64,000 nt of DNA from an uncultured Lactobacillaceae bacterium (lineage in GTDB: Bacteria > Bacillota > Bacilli > Lactobacillales > Lactobacillaceae): contig CALYQJ010000004.1 in the NCBI GenBank assembly GCA_945285405.1, positions 54,929 through 118,928 on the forward strand. Reading direction: 5' to 3'. Of the stretch, positions 54,492 to 64,000 are shown in pieces (position 1 is the stretch's first letter; each line of letters begins with the position of its first letter). The translations under genes were made by a program, and so were the position numbers. Under the pieces are notes generated by a model, which saw only the letters and a list, made by a program, of their open reading frames with translations, did no database searches and was not told where the DNA came from.

Positions 54492-55502
54492 TTGAAAGTT
54501 TGTTTATATTTTGAAAATGCTAATCTTATTTCGAAGTCCGGAATTGGATCAGCACTTAAACATCAAATGGCAGCGTTAGACTATGCTAAAGTTTCCTATA
54601 CTTTAGATTACCATGACCAATATGATATTTTACATATCAATACTATAGGAATAAAAAGTAAAGAAGTTATTTCTCATGCCAAAAAACTGAATCGACCAGT
54701 AATTTATCATGCTCACAGTACAGAAGAAGATATTCGTAACTCTTATTTTGGCTCAAATGCGGTTGCCCCAATACTTAAAAAAAGACTAATAAGTTTATAT
54801 AGTAAAGCCAACTGTATCATTACCCCCACTCCTTACTCCAAATCTTTACTTTTAAAATATGGGATAACTGTGCCTATCTTCCCCGTTTCCAATGGCATTA
54901 GAATAAAAGATTACCAAACTGATAAACAAAAAATTGCTAAATTTCGTGATTACTTCAAATTAGCACCTGAAGATAAAACCATCATTTGCGTTGCTTTACC
55001 TTTTAAAAGAAAAGGAATAATAGATTTTGTTAATATAGCCCAAGAACTTCCTCAGTATAAATTTATTTGGTTTGGCGATACTTACAAATATCTCTTAACG
55101 CATGATATTCAAACACTTATTAAACATAAACATCCTAAAAATGTTATTTTTCCTGGATATATCTCAGGAGATGTTTTAATGGGGGCATATTTAAACTGCG
55201 ATTTATTTTTTTTCCCATCCTATGAGGAAACTGAAGGTATTGTTGTTTTAGAAGCTCTTGCAGCTAAATGTCCTATCTTAATTCGCGACATTCCAGTCTA
55301 TAATCATTGGTTAGTTGATCAAGAAAATTGCTACAAAGGAAAAGATAACCATGATTTTAAAAATAAAATTATCAAAATTTTAAATCATAAATTACCGAAT
55401 TTAACTTCTGCTGGTTTTAAGGTAGCTCAAGATCGTGATTTATCTAAAATTGGTTTACAATTAAAACAAATTTATAAAAAAGTATTGGAGCAAGCCAAAT
55501 GA
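54492..55502 (+). CDS. Glycosyltransferase (GT4-like)
   Basis: ISKSGIGSALKHQ and FFPSYEETEGIVVLEALAAKCPILIRD. Confidence 0.88.
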   Translation: MKVCLYFENANLISKSGIGSALKHQMAALDYAKVSYTLDYHDQYDILHINTIGIKSKEVISHAKKLNRPVIYHAHSTEEDIRNSYFGSNAVAPILKKRLISLYSKANCIITPTPYSKSLLLKYGITVPIFPVSNGIRIKDYQTDKQKIAKFRDYFKLAPEDKTIICVALPFKRKGIIDFVNIAQELPQYKFIWFGDTYKYLLTHDIQTLIKHKHPKNVIFPGYISGDVLMGAYLNCDLFFFPSYEETEGIVVLEALAAKCPILIRDIPVYNHWLVDQENCYKGKDNHDFKNKIIKILNHKLPNLTSAGFKVAQDRDLSKIGLQLKQIYKKVLEQAK

Positions 55503-56263
55503 AATTTATTTCTTGGAATATTAATGGTTTAAGAGCTATCCTCAAAAAAGATTTTTTAAAACAATTTAAGAGTTTTAATGCGGATTTTGTTTGCCTTCAA
55601 GAAATTAAAATGCAAGAGGGGCAAGTTGAATTAGATCTTCCAGGTTATGAACAATATTTTAACTATGCTCAACGTAAAGGTTATTCAGGAACAGCAGTTT
55701 TTACTAAAATCCCACCTTTAAACGTAACTTATGGAATGAATATTTCTGAGTTTGATAACGAGGGACGAATCATTTGTTTGGAATATCAAAATTTTTATTT
55801 AATTTGCTGCTATACCCCTAATTCGGGAGCTGAACTAAAAAGATTAACTTATCGAATGAAATGGGAAGATGCTTTCCGGAATTATGTAAATAAATTAAAG
55901 CAAGAAAAAACCGTAATTATTTGTGGTGATCTCAACGTAGCTCATGAAGAAATAGATTTAAAGAACTTCAAGACAAATCATCATCATGCAGGATTTACTA
56001 ACGAAGAAAGACAAAAGATGACCCAATTATTAAATTCTGGATTTATTGATACTTTTAGAAACCTTTATCCAGAATTAAGAAAGTATTCATGGTGGAGTTA
56101 TCGCGGACATGCCCGAAAAACAAATGCCGGGTGGCGAATTGATTATTTTTTAGTTTCTAAACCAAATCAACAACAAAATAATGCGCCAAAAGTTAAAGAT
56201 GCCCAAATTTTAGATAATTATTTAGGATCAGATCATTGTCCAGTTAGTTTAATAACGGAGTAA
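55499..56263 (+). CDS. Exodeoxyribonuclease III family
   Basis: FISWNINGLRAIL, FVCLQEIKM, CGDLNVAHEEIDL and DYFLVS...GSDHCPV. Confidence 0.93.
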   Translation: MKFISWNINGLRAILKKDFLKQFKSFNADFVCLQEIKMQEGQVELDLPGYEQYFNYAQRKGYSGTAVFTKIPPLNVTYGMNISEFDNEGRIICLEYQNFYLICCYTPNSGAELKRLTYRMKWEDAFRNYVNKLKQEKTVIICGDLNVAHEEIDLKNFKTNHHHAGFTNEERQKMTQLLNSGFIDTFRNLYPELRKYSWWSYRGHARKTNAGWRIDYFLVSKPNQQQNNAPKVKDAQILDNYLGSDHCPVSLITE

Positions 56264-56269
56264 TTATTT

Positions 56270-56809
56270 ATGGTAATGAATTTTGTAGCAATTGATTTTG
56301 AAACCGCTAACCGTGATCGTAATAGTGCTTGTTCTTTAGGATTAGCTGTTGTAAGGCATAGTAAAATAGTTAATTCTTTTTACTCATTAATTCATCCACC
56401 CACTCCAATTACACCTGATACACAAAAAATTCATGGAATTTCTAACGAAGATGTAAAAAATGCTCCCACATTTGACCAGATTTGGCCCCATTTAAAGTTC
56501 TTTTTTTCTCCTGATCAGTTAGTTGCTGCCCATAATGCACCTTTTGATTTAGGCGTTTTACGAGCTACATCACACTACTACGATATTTATTTAGACCCCG
56601 TTTTAAGTATTGATACCGTAACCACATCACGAAAATTATATCCTGAAATTAGACGTCATTCTTTAGATGCTATGACACGTTATTTACAGATACAACTACC
56701 GCATCATCATCGTGCTATCGATGATGCTATTGCTTGTGCGCAGATTTTACTCATTCAAGAAGAACACTTTGGTGATTATGTTTTAAAAGGAATGGTTCGC
56801 GGTAAATAA
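56270..56809 (+). CDS. DnaQ-like 3'-5' exonuclease (DEDD)
   Basis: FVAIDFETAN, AHNAPFDLGVL and HHRAIDDAIACAQI. Confidence 0.9.
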   Translation: MVMNFVAIDFETANRDRNSACSLGLAVVRHSKIVNSFYSLIHPPTPITPDTQKIHGISNEDVKNAPTFDQIWPHLKFFFSPDQLVAAHNAPFDLGVLRATSHYYDIYLDPVLSIDTVTTSRKLYPEIRRHSLDAMTRYLQIQLPHHHRAIDDAIACAQILLIQEEHFGDYVLKGMVRGK

Positions 56810-56830
56810 AATAAGTTTTCTAAGTTCTAA

Positions 56831-56885
56831 AGAAGGATTCAGAATCTCATATAATTATGAGAACCTGAATCCTTCTTTATTTTTT
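56831..56885. terminator. Strong bidirectional intrinsic terminator
   Basis: GAAGGATTCAG...CTGAATCCTTC with nested TCTCATATAATTATGAGA between convergent genes. Confidence 0.85.
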
Positions 56886-56903
56886 ATTGGTAAAAAGCAA
56901 AAA

Positions 56904-59771
56904 CTATAAGTTCAAATACTTATTTAGTTTTTTATTAGTTCTATTTTTCCAAAATTCCCATGCTCCCCAAAATAAAATAATAATTATACCTAAAATACTA
57001 AGTTTAGCTGCTAAATTTAAAAAAGGTGTTTGATATTTTAATTGGTAATATTTATGACCCTTTGCTAATTTAATCCCAATAAAAGTACCATTAACTTTTA
57101 CGATTTCGCCATAATTAACCCGCCATCCAGGAGAATAAGGAATAGTAGTTGCTACCACTTTTTTTATTGGTTTCCTTACTTTCAAATGAATTCGATCATG
57201 ACCTAATTTAAAATCTAAATTTTCATGGCTAATCTGGCGAATTTGTTTTGTTGCTTTTTTTATTTTTGAACCGGTAGGAACAGCAAATAAATTTAAATTA
57301 AAACTGAAATGACCTAATACATCAGTATTTAATAAAATCCACTGTTCTCGATTTGTTTTAACTGCAGGTCCTAAATTTAACGTTACATTCCGTCTAAGTT
57401 CGTAACCTGAAAGTCGTCTAGGAGATAATTGCTTAAAACTATTTTCTTGATCAACATAATTAGCTGTAATTTTATATCCCGGCTTCACTCTTCCAAATTT
57501 TAAATAATTCGTCCCTAACCATCGATATTGATTAAAAATCGGATTATAACTTTGTGAATCATCTATTCCTTCGAGTAAATTATTATTATGCTTAGCAATA
57601 TAATCAGTTTGGTCAGCTTGCCAAAGTTCCATAAAATTAAATGGCTGGTATTTTAAATTATTAAATTCTAAATGTAGTTCTTGATTATTTAATTTTGGAT
57701 TAGCCGAAATCATTAAAATTACTTGAGCGGAAGGAGTCAGCAACTTTAATTGCTCTGGTGTTTGGGTAGAAAATTTTATATTTTCTCCATTAGAAAAATA
57801 TAAAAATTGATTGTAAAAAGGAACTTCTTGAACCTTTTTAGCCATAGAAGAATGTTCATACCCACCTTTTACAGCTACCGAATCCAAAAGGCTTGCTTCT
57901 TTTTGGCTAGAATTCATCTCTGCAAATGATTTATTGGAAATGAGATGCTTAGGGAAGTAAAACAAAGGGAAAGCAGAGTTTGAAAGGTAAGATATTTGAT
58001 CATTATAAATATTAGAATCATAATTTTGATAAGAAGCCGGAATAATTTTGGCATCTCGATTAAGCCAAATTTGACTAACCCCTAAATAATTTAAAAGAAT
58101 ATCTCTTAAATCTCCATTGCCAGTAACATCATTTTTAATAGAATTGCTCACGCCTAATTGGTGCATAAATTGATAGACATTATCATTTTCCAAAGACCAA
58201 TAAGTTTCAAAAGAATTAACTGAACTTAAAATTGGTAAACTAGGATGATAGGTATATCCCGGAAGTTGGGTATCAATGTAAGATCGAGAAAATGTCAATT
58301 TATCATTATTAGAATCTTGAAGATCCATATTAAAATCACTGATGTTTTCTTTTTGATAACCTCGCTGATTAGCTAATAACTGTTGAACATTACTTTTACT
58401 GTATAATTTGTTATTTGCTTTAACACTATATGGTTGAATACTCAAAAAAATAGAAGAAGCATTAAAAATTGTTAAAATAACTAATACACTCTTAATTTTA
58501 AAATTATACTTCTGAGCCAACAAAAAGATAACAACAAACATAATAAATTGAAATATTAACATTCCAAGGTCTCCCTGATACTTCCCGAAATCTGAAGTTA
58601 ACAGTAAAGAAATACCCATAATTACACTAAAAATCACAAAAATACGAAAATCAATTTTATTTAATTTTTTATAATGGTCAACTAAAATAACCGATGCAAT
58701 TCCTAATGGTAATTGCATTAACAACAACCATCTATTAGATGGTGATGAAAATCCATTAAAAATTCCACATAATACCGGAAAAAGTAAACAAATTGCCGCA
58801 ATTATAAAACTTAAATTTAAAATTCGATATTGTTTAAACCGGTAACAAACAAAAAGAGTTCCTAGGAGTCCTAATCCCATAACCCCTCCACGTAACCAAA
58901 ATTCAGACGTTGTACGAGGTACTAATAAAGTTCCTGGTAAAGCTATGTAATAAGAAAAAGGATAAAATTTTAAACCATTAGCAACTTGACCACCAGTACG
59001 CGCTGAATTCATAAGAAAGTAAATTGAAGGAACTGATAGGACAGCGCTTAGCAAAAAGCCAGTTATTGCTCCTAATATTACTTTGATAACATTTCTAAAC
59101 TTACGATAATTTCGTTGAAAAACTAATTCAATGATCCAGTAAATAACTGTACCTAAAGCCAAAATATAAGCAAAATAAAAATTAACCCAAAGTGTTAATG
59201 CGACCATCAAAATAAAAGGAATTATAGATCGCCCCTTTAATAATCTATTTAAAGACACGATTAAAATTGGAAATATAATTAAAGGATTAAGGAAAAAAGG
59301 GTGAGAAAAACTACTATAAGCACTATATCCAGAAAAAACATAGACAATTGCGCCCAAAGCCAAGGAAAAATTGCTGGCTTTTATAAAATAATGAGCTGCA
59401 AAAATAAAAGCTAAACCTGCACAATACAGCCGAATTATTATCATTATCGAATAATAATCCGGCAAAAATGATTCTGGTAAAAATGCAATAGGATAAACAA
59501 ACGGGTCACCTAACAAATAGTAGGAAAAAGTTTGAATATAATCCTGTCCCAGACCTATATTCCATTGCCACAAATCTGGAATTTTACCTCTAAAAATAAA
59601 ATTTTGTAAATCTTGATGAAACTTAACAAGAGCAGGATAATGTTGAGCAATTCCATCACCACCCCAAATTAAAGTTCCTCCACCAAGTAAATGTAATCCA
59701 AACACAATTAATGCAATTAAGGAAAAAAGCAAAGAAAAAAGTAGATATGGATGTTGTAAAATTTTTTTCAT
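56904..59771 (-). CDS. YfhO family membrane protein
   Basis: 955 aa; GGGTLIWGGDGIAQHYPAL and multi-TM; C-terminal VVATTIPYSPGWRV and final TM. Confidence 0.87.
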   Translation of the reverse strand: MKKILQHPYLLFSLLFSLIALIVFGLHLLGGGTLIWGGDGIAQHYPALVKFHQDLQNFIFRGKIPDLWQWNIGLGQDYIQTFSYYLLGDPFVYPIAFLPESFLPDYYSIMIIIRLYCAGLAFIFAAHYFIKASNFSLALGAIVYVFSGYSAYSSFSHPFFLNPLIIFPILIVSLNRLLKGRSIIPFILMVALTLWVNFYFAYILALGTVIYWIIELVFQRNYRKFRNVIKVILGAITGFLLSAVLSVPSIYFLMNSARTGGQVANGLKFYPFSYYIALPGTLLVPRTTSEFWLRGGVMGLGLLGTLFVCYRFKQYRILNLSFIIAAICLLFPVLCGIFNGFSSPSNRWLLLMQLPLGIASVILVDHYKKLNKIDFRIFVIFSVIMGISLLLTSDFGKYQGDLGMLIFQFIMFVVIFLLAQKYNFKIKSVLVILTIFNASSIFLSIQPYSVKANNKLYSKSNVQQLLANQRGYQKENISDFNMDLQDSNNDKLTFSRSYIDTQLPGYTYHPSLPILSSVNSFETYWSLENDNVYQFMHQLGVSNSIKNDVTGNGDLRDILLNYLGVSQIWLNRDAKIIPASYQNYDSNIYNDQISYLSNSAFPLFYFPKHLISNKSFAEMNSSQKEASLLDSVAVKGGYEHSSMAKKVQEVPFYNQFLYFSNGENIKFSTQTPEQLKLLTPSAQVILMISANPKLNNQELHLEFNNLKYQPFNFMELWQADQTDYIAKHNNNLLEGIDDSQSYNPIFNQYRWLGTNYLKFGRVKPGYKITANYVDQENSFKQLSPRRLSGYELRRNVTLNLGPAVKTNREQWILLNTDVLGHFSFNLNLFAVPTGSKIKKATKQIRQISHENLDFKLGHDRIHLKVRKPIKKVVATTIPYSPGWRVNYGEIVKVNGTFIGIKLAKGHKYYQLKYQTPFLNLAAKLSILGIIIILFWGAWEFWKNRTNKKLNKYLNL

Positions 59772-60021
59772 TATTACTTCTCAATTAATTTTTATTGTTT
59801 AATAAAATAAAGCTTAAAGTAAAATTAAAGAAAGAGCTAAAGCATCAGAAAAAATTCAACTTTAATCTAACTCTATTATTCAACCTAACCTTTATAAGTT
59901 AGTAAAATATGAATTAACTTTGAATAAATTCTGAAAATTTCGGCTCATTTATTACTTTATGTATTATTATAAAATAATAGTTCATCATTTTTTTACTATT
60001 TATTACATCTTTAATCAAAAT

Positions 60022-60057
60022 TAAAAGCTAAGAGTTCTCTATCTCTTAGCTTTTATT
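60022..60057 (-). terminator. Intrinsic terminator downstream of phosphoketolase
   Basis: AAAAGCTAAGAG/CTCTTAGCTTTT. Confidence 0.8.
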
Positions 60058-60079
60058 AATTTTTTATTCTTAATAGTTG

Positions 60080-62446
60080 TCAGTTTAAAGGTTGAAAGAC
60101 CCAATTTTGAATTTCTGGCAAATCTGCTCCTACTTCTCGAATGTAATCGTGATGTTTCTTTAATATTTCATTTAACTTTTGACTAAAAGATTTGGCCTTA
60201 TCACTCTCAATTTTTTCACCTACTTGATTTACGGCATCCTGAGCTAAGTGAAAACGGTCTAATTCATTTACTACTCGCATATCAAATGGCGTAGTAATAT
60301 CCCCTTCTTCACGATAACCGTGAACTGACACTGGGTGTTTTGATCGATCATAAAAAATATCACGAACCACTCCTTCAAAGCTATGAAAGGCAAAGATTAT
60401 CGGTACATTTTCTGGAAAATACTTATTAAACTCTTCTTGACTTAAACCACGAGGGTTACGTTTAGGAATTTGTAATTTCAATAAATCAACCACATTAATA
60501 AATCGAATTTTTAATTCGGGAAATTCATCGTGCAGTAAATTAATAGCAGCTAAACTTTCTATATTAGGTTCTGTACCTGCTGCTGCAAAAATTATATCTG
60601 GTATTTGACCTTGATCATTACTAGCCCAATCAATAACTTTCAAACCATTTTGTGCTAATTCTTGAGCTTCATCCCAAGAATAAAATTGCGGTCGAGGTTG
60701 TTTTGAAGTTACATAAAGATTAATTACATCACGATCATTTAATGTTTTATTAGCAATTGCTAATAGACTATTTGCATCTGCTGGAAAATACTCACGAATA
60801 AATTCAGGCTTTTTTTCGGCTAAATGGGTGACGATTCCCGGATCTTGATGAGTATATCCATTATGATCCTGTTGAAAACTCGTTGATGTTGCAACAATAT
60901 TTAAAGCTGGATAACTATGGCGCCAACTTAATTCCTTTGCTTTACGAATCCATTTAAAATACTGCGTTAACATTGAATCTACTACTCTTAAAAACGCCTC
61001 ATAAGAAGCAAAAATACCATGACGTCCAGTTAAAGTATATCCTTCCAAAAATCCTTCAGCTTGATGTTCTGATAATTGTGAATCAATAATTCGACCTTGC
61101 GCCGCTAAGTCTTCATCATAAGGCTCTTTTATCTGATCTTCCCATTGGCGGCTAGTTATTTCAAAGATATCATAAAGTCGATTACTCATGGTTTCATCTG
61201 GACCAAAAATCATCATATTATTAGGATTTTTTTGAATCAAATCACGTAAGTAAGCCGACCAAACTAGCATATCTTGATTCTCCACACTACCAGGTTGATT
61301 TATCCTAATTTGATAAGTTTCAGGATTTGGTAATATTAAATCTTTTGGATTAATTCCCCCATTGGTAATAGGATTGGTTGCCATACGATGCTTATTATCA
61401 GGAATAACTTGCCGAATTTCTGCTTTTAATGACCCTTTCTCATCAAACAAATCTTCAGGATGGTATGACTCTAACCACTTAGTTAAATCTGGTAAATATT
61501 CTGGATGTTGACGATCCACTGGAATTGGAATTTGATGAGATCTAAAAGATCCTTCAATTGGTTTATGATCCCACACTTTTGGTCCTGTCCAACCTTTAGG
61601 AGACCGAAAAACAATTACTGGCCAATGTGCTTCTTCATTTAGCTGATTGGAACGAGCTGTTTTTTGAATTTGCTGAATTTCTTCAATTGCCCAATCCATT
61701 GCCCGAGCCATTATTGGATTTAATTTTTCAGGATCATTACCGCTGACAAAAATTGGCTGCCAACCCATTCCTTCAAAATATTTTCTTAAGTCTTTGTCGC
61801 TTTTACGCGATAAAATCGTTGGATTAGAAATTTTGAACCCATTTAAATTCAAAATAGGTAAAACAGCTCCATCTTTTTTAGGATTAATAAAGTTATTTGA
61901 AAACCATGACGTTGCCAAAGGCCCTGTTTCAGCTTCTCCATCACCAACAACTACGGCAGCAATAACTTCAGGATTATCTAAAATTGCTCCGGTACCATGA
62001 GAAATTGCATAACCCAACTCTCCACCTTCGTGAATTGAGCCAGGTGTCTCTGGTGCAGCATGACTAGCAATTCCTCCAGGAAAGGAAAACTGTTTAAATA
62101 ATCTCTTCATTCCTTTTTCATCTTGAGTAATTTGTGGATAAATTTCAGTATAACTGCCATCTAAATAAGAATTAGAAACCATAACTTGGCCTCCATGACC
62201 TGGACCTTCAATATAAAACATGTTTAAATTATACTTTTTTATTACCCGATTCAAATGAGTATAAATATAATTTTGCCCAGCAATAGTTCCCCAATGACCA
62301 ATCGGGTGAATCTTTAAATCATTTGCCTCTATTGGGCGACGTAACAATGGATTATCAAGAAGATAAAGTTGCCCTACCGAAATATAATTTGCTGCATTAA
62401 AATATTTTGTCATTAAATTAAAATATTTTGATGATGAATAGTCCAT
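60080..62446 (-). CDS. xfp: Xylulose-5-phosphate/fructose-6-phosphate phosphoketolase
   Basis: [37 protein letters not shown] (TPP motif) and [14 protein letters not shown]. Confidence 0.96.
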   Translation of the reverse strand: MDYSSSKYFNLMTKYFNAANYISVGQLYLLDNPLLRRPIEANDLKIHPIGHWGTIAGQNYIYTHLNRVIKKYNLNMFYIEGPGHGGQVMVSNSYLDGSYTEIYPQITQDEKGMKRLFKQFSFPGGIASHAAPETPGSIHEGGELGYAISHGTGAILDNPEVIAAVVVGDGEAETGPLATSWFSNNFINPKKDGAVLPILNLNGFKISNPTILSRKSDKDLRKYFEGMGWQPIFVSGNDPEKLNPIMARAMDWAIEEIQQIQKTARSNQLNEEAHWPVIVFRSPKGWTGPKVWDHKPIEGSFRSHQIPIPVDRQHPEYLPDLTKWLESYHPEDLFDEKGSLKAEIRQVIPDNKHRMATNPITNGGINPKDLILPNPETYQIRINQPGSVENQDMLVWSAYLRDLIQKNPNNMMIFGPDETMSNRLYDIFEITSRQWEDQIKEPYDEDLAAQGRIIDSQLSEHQAEGFLEGYTLTGRHGIFASYEAFLRVVDSMLTQYFKWIRKAKELSWRHSYPALNIVATSTSFQQDHNGYTHQDPGIVTHLAEKKPEFIREYFPADANSLLAIANKTLNDRDVINLYVTSKQPRPQFYSWDEAQELAQNGLKVIDWASNDQGQIPDIIFAAAGTEPNIESLAAINLLHDEFPELKIRFINVVDLLKLQIPKRNPRGLSQEEFNKYFPENVPIIFAFHSFEGVVRDIFYDRSKHPVSVHGYREEGDITTPFDMRVVNELDRFHLAQDAVNQVGEKIESDKAKSFSQKLNEILKKHHDYIREVGADLPEIQNWVFQPLN

Positions 62447-62782
62447 ATAATAAAACCTCTTTTTTATTCTTATAATTTCTTTTTGATTTGATATAACAAT
62501 TCAATTATTAATATTGATCCTTATTAATCATAATCTGAAGTTAAACATAAATCAAAATAGTTTGCAAAACATTATAATTACATTCTAAATCTAATATAAT
62601 AGTTATTTTATAATATTCATAATTAATGTTTAAAGTAGACCAAGTCCTAAACCAAATATAATCAAGCTAACCCGCTAAACTATTTCTATAAAAACAATTC
62701 ATATTTACTCATTCGTCTTAAATTTGTATTTACTTTTATCTATATTGTAGAATAGAAAAGCAACTATAAATTAAGAAAGTAG

Positions 62783-63688
62783 ATGATATTTATGTATGCA
62801 ACGATTGCGACTTGGCAAATGGCTAATGATGGTAGTCAAGAAGCTTTAAAATTACTAAGCCAAAATGGAACTGCTGCAGATGCTCTAGAAACTCTAATTA
62901 AAAACGTAGAGGCTAATCCTGATTATATTTCAGTAGGATATGGTGGATTACCAAATGAAGAAGGTATAGTTGAACTTGATGCGGCTTTCATGGATGGTGA
63001 TACATTAGCACAAGGAGCAGTTGCCGGAATTCAAAATATTTTTCACCCAATTTCTGTAGCTCGCAAGTTAAGTCACGAACATTATAACAGTTTTAGAGTT
63101 GGTGATGGTGCTAATAAATATGCCATAAAAGCGGGATTTGAATTAAAAAATTTGTTAACTAAAAAATCAAAAGAAAAGTGGATTAATCGAAGTAAAACTC
63201 AAAATCCTCAGTTTACTTCCTATGATGGACACGATACCGTAGGAGCAGTAACCTTAGATATTAATCATTCTATGGCTGTGGGAACTTCTACTTCTGGCTT
63301 ATTTATGAAAAAAGCTGGACGCATTGGAGATTCCCCTTTATCTGGTAGTGGTTTTTATGTTGATAGTACCATTGGCGGCGCTTCAGCTACTGGTCTCGGC
63401 GAAGACATTATGAAAGGATGCCTAAGCTATGAAATTGTACGCCAAATGGCCCAAAACAAATCACCACAAATTGCCTGTGATCAAAGCGTTTATCCCTTTG
63501 TTGAAAAATTAAAATCCCGTTATGGTAAAATTGGTGAAATTTCTGTTATTGCCCTAGATAAAAAAGGAAATTGGGGAGTAGCAACAAATGTTGATTTTAC
63601 ATTTTGTGTCGGTCAGGCCGGACAAGAGATTCAAATGTACCAAGCACACCCTGGTCCTAAAAGAACAACAATCATTAGATTAATCTAA
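62783..63688 (+). CDS. N(4)-(beta-N-acetylglucosaminyl)-L-asparaginase (Ntn-hydrolase, isoaspartyl peptidase/L-asparaginase family)
   Basis: HDTVGAVTLD autocleavage Thr and GRIGDSPLSGSGFYVDSTIGGASATGLGE. Confidence 0.92.
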   Translation: MIFMYATIATWQMANDGSQEALKLLSQNGTAADALETLIKNVEANPDYISVGYGGLPNEEGIVELDAAFMDGDTLAQGAVAGIQNIFHPISVARKLSHEHYNSFRVGDGANKYAIKAGFELKNLLTKKSKEKWINRSKTQNPQFTSYDGHDTVGAVTLDINHSMAVGTSTSGLFMKKAGRIGDSPLSGSGFYVDSTIGGASATGLGEDIMKGCLSYEIVRQMAQNKSPQIACDQSVYPFVEKLKSRYGKIGEISVIALDKKGNWGVATNVDFTFCVGQAGQEIQMYQAHPGPKRTTIIRLI

Positions 63689-63722
63689 AAGTATTAAAAA
63701 TAATTTTAATACTTTTATTTTT
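63688..63722 (+). terminator. Intrinsic terminator after the asparaginase-family gene
   Basis: AAAAGTATTAAAA/TTTTAATACTTTT then T-rich. Confidence 0.75.
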
Positions 63723-63862
63723 TATTTAATAAATTAAAATTTGATTTATTAAATGGAAAATGTTTATTTAATAAATTAAATACATTTTAAAATTCATTTT
63801 TTAAAAAAATATTTTTAATCTTTAGAAAGCAATTTATTAATAAATATTGTTAAAATAATACA

Positions 63863-64000
63863 ATGATGATGATATTAATAAGTTTTTTTTTAAAGAATAA
63901 AAAGTCTAAATTATTGTATTTGAAATTTATTTTATTTTTTTTTGCTTTCATATTAAAAGTTAATCAGGTTCAAGGTGCTCCAGAAATAAATCAAAACTTA
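63863..64000 (+). CDS. N-terminus of a putative secreted protein, truncated by the window edge
   Basis: Open frame MMMILISFFLKNKKSKLLYLKFILFFFAFILKVNQVQGAPEINQNL, signal-peptide-like (KNKK...hydrophobic...VQGA), open to the end; not in the ORF track. Confidence 0.5.
   Translation, partial: MMMILISFFLKNKKSKLLYLKFILFFFAFILKVNQVQGAPEINQNL

Overview
Low-GC Firmicutes chromosomal window, most consistent with a phosphoketolase-bearing Lactobacillaceae genome; the taxon is inferred from gene content and not proven. It is mostly core housekeeping sequence: parA(partial)/parB/rsmG, rplKA and rplJL with an L10 leader, a tadA cluster, a relQ-like/NAD kinase/RluD cluster, coiA, mecA, nrdDG, rpoBC, rpsL-rpsG-fusA, a split zinc ABC transporter, a U32 peptidase pair, ctsR-clpC, ppk-ppx, a comC-like prepilin peptidase, a YfhO-family protein and phosphoketolase. 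I found no CRISPR array, rRNA, tRNA, transposase, prophage or obvious defence island, and no convincing new multi-gene system. The most interesting leads are local: (1) a TetR-like regulator whose HTH appears to be translated from an ATT start codon, with a palindrome in the tetR-cutC intergenic region; (2) a DeoC-family protein that has lost the Schiff-base lysine and a second catalytic position; (3) an intrinsic terminator in the rpoB leader with no upstream same-strand gene to terminate; (4) tandem paralogous lipoproteins of unknown function lying between the separated znuA and znuCB parts; (5) a glycine-zipper orphan protein upstream of rplK; (6) a P1B-like ATPase with SPC in the ion-binding helix but no HEGGT motif. 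No alignment or search tool was run. All names come from reading the translations.
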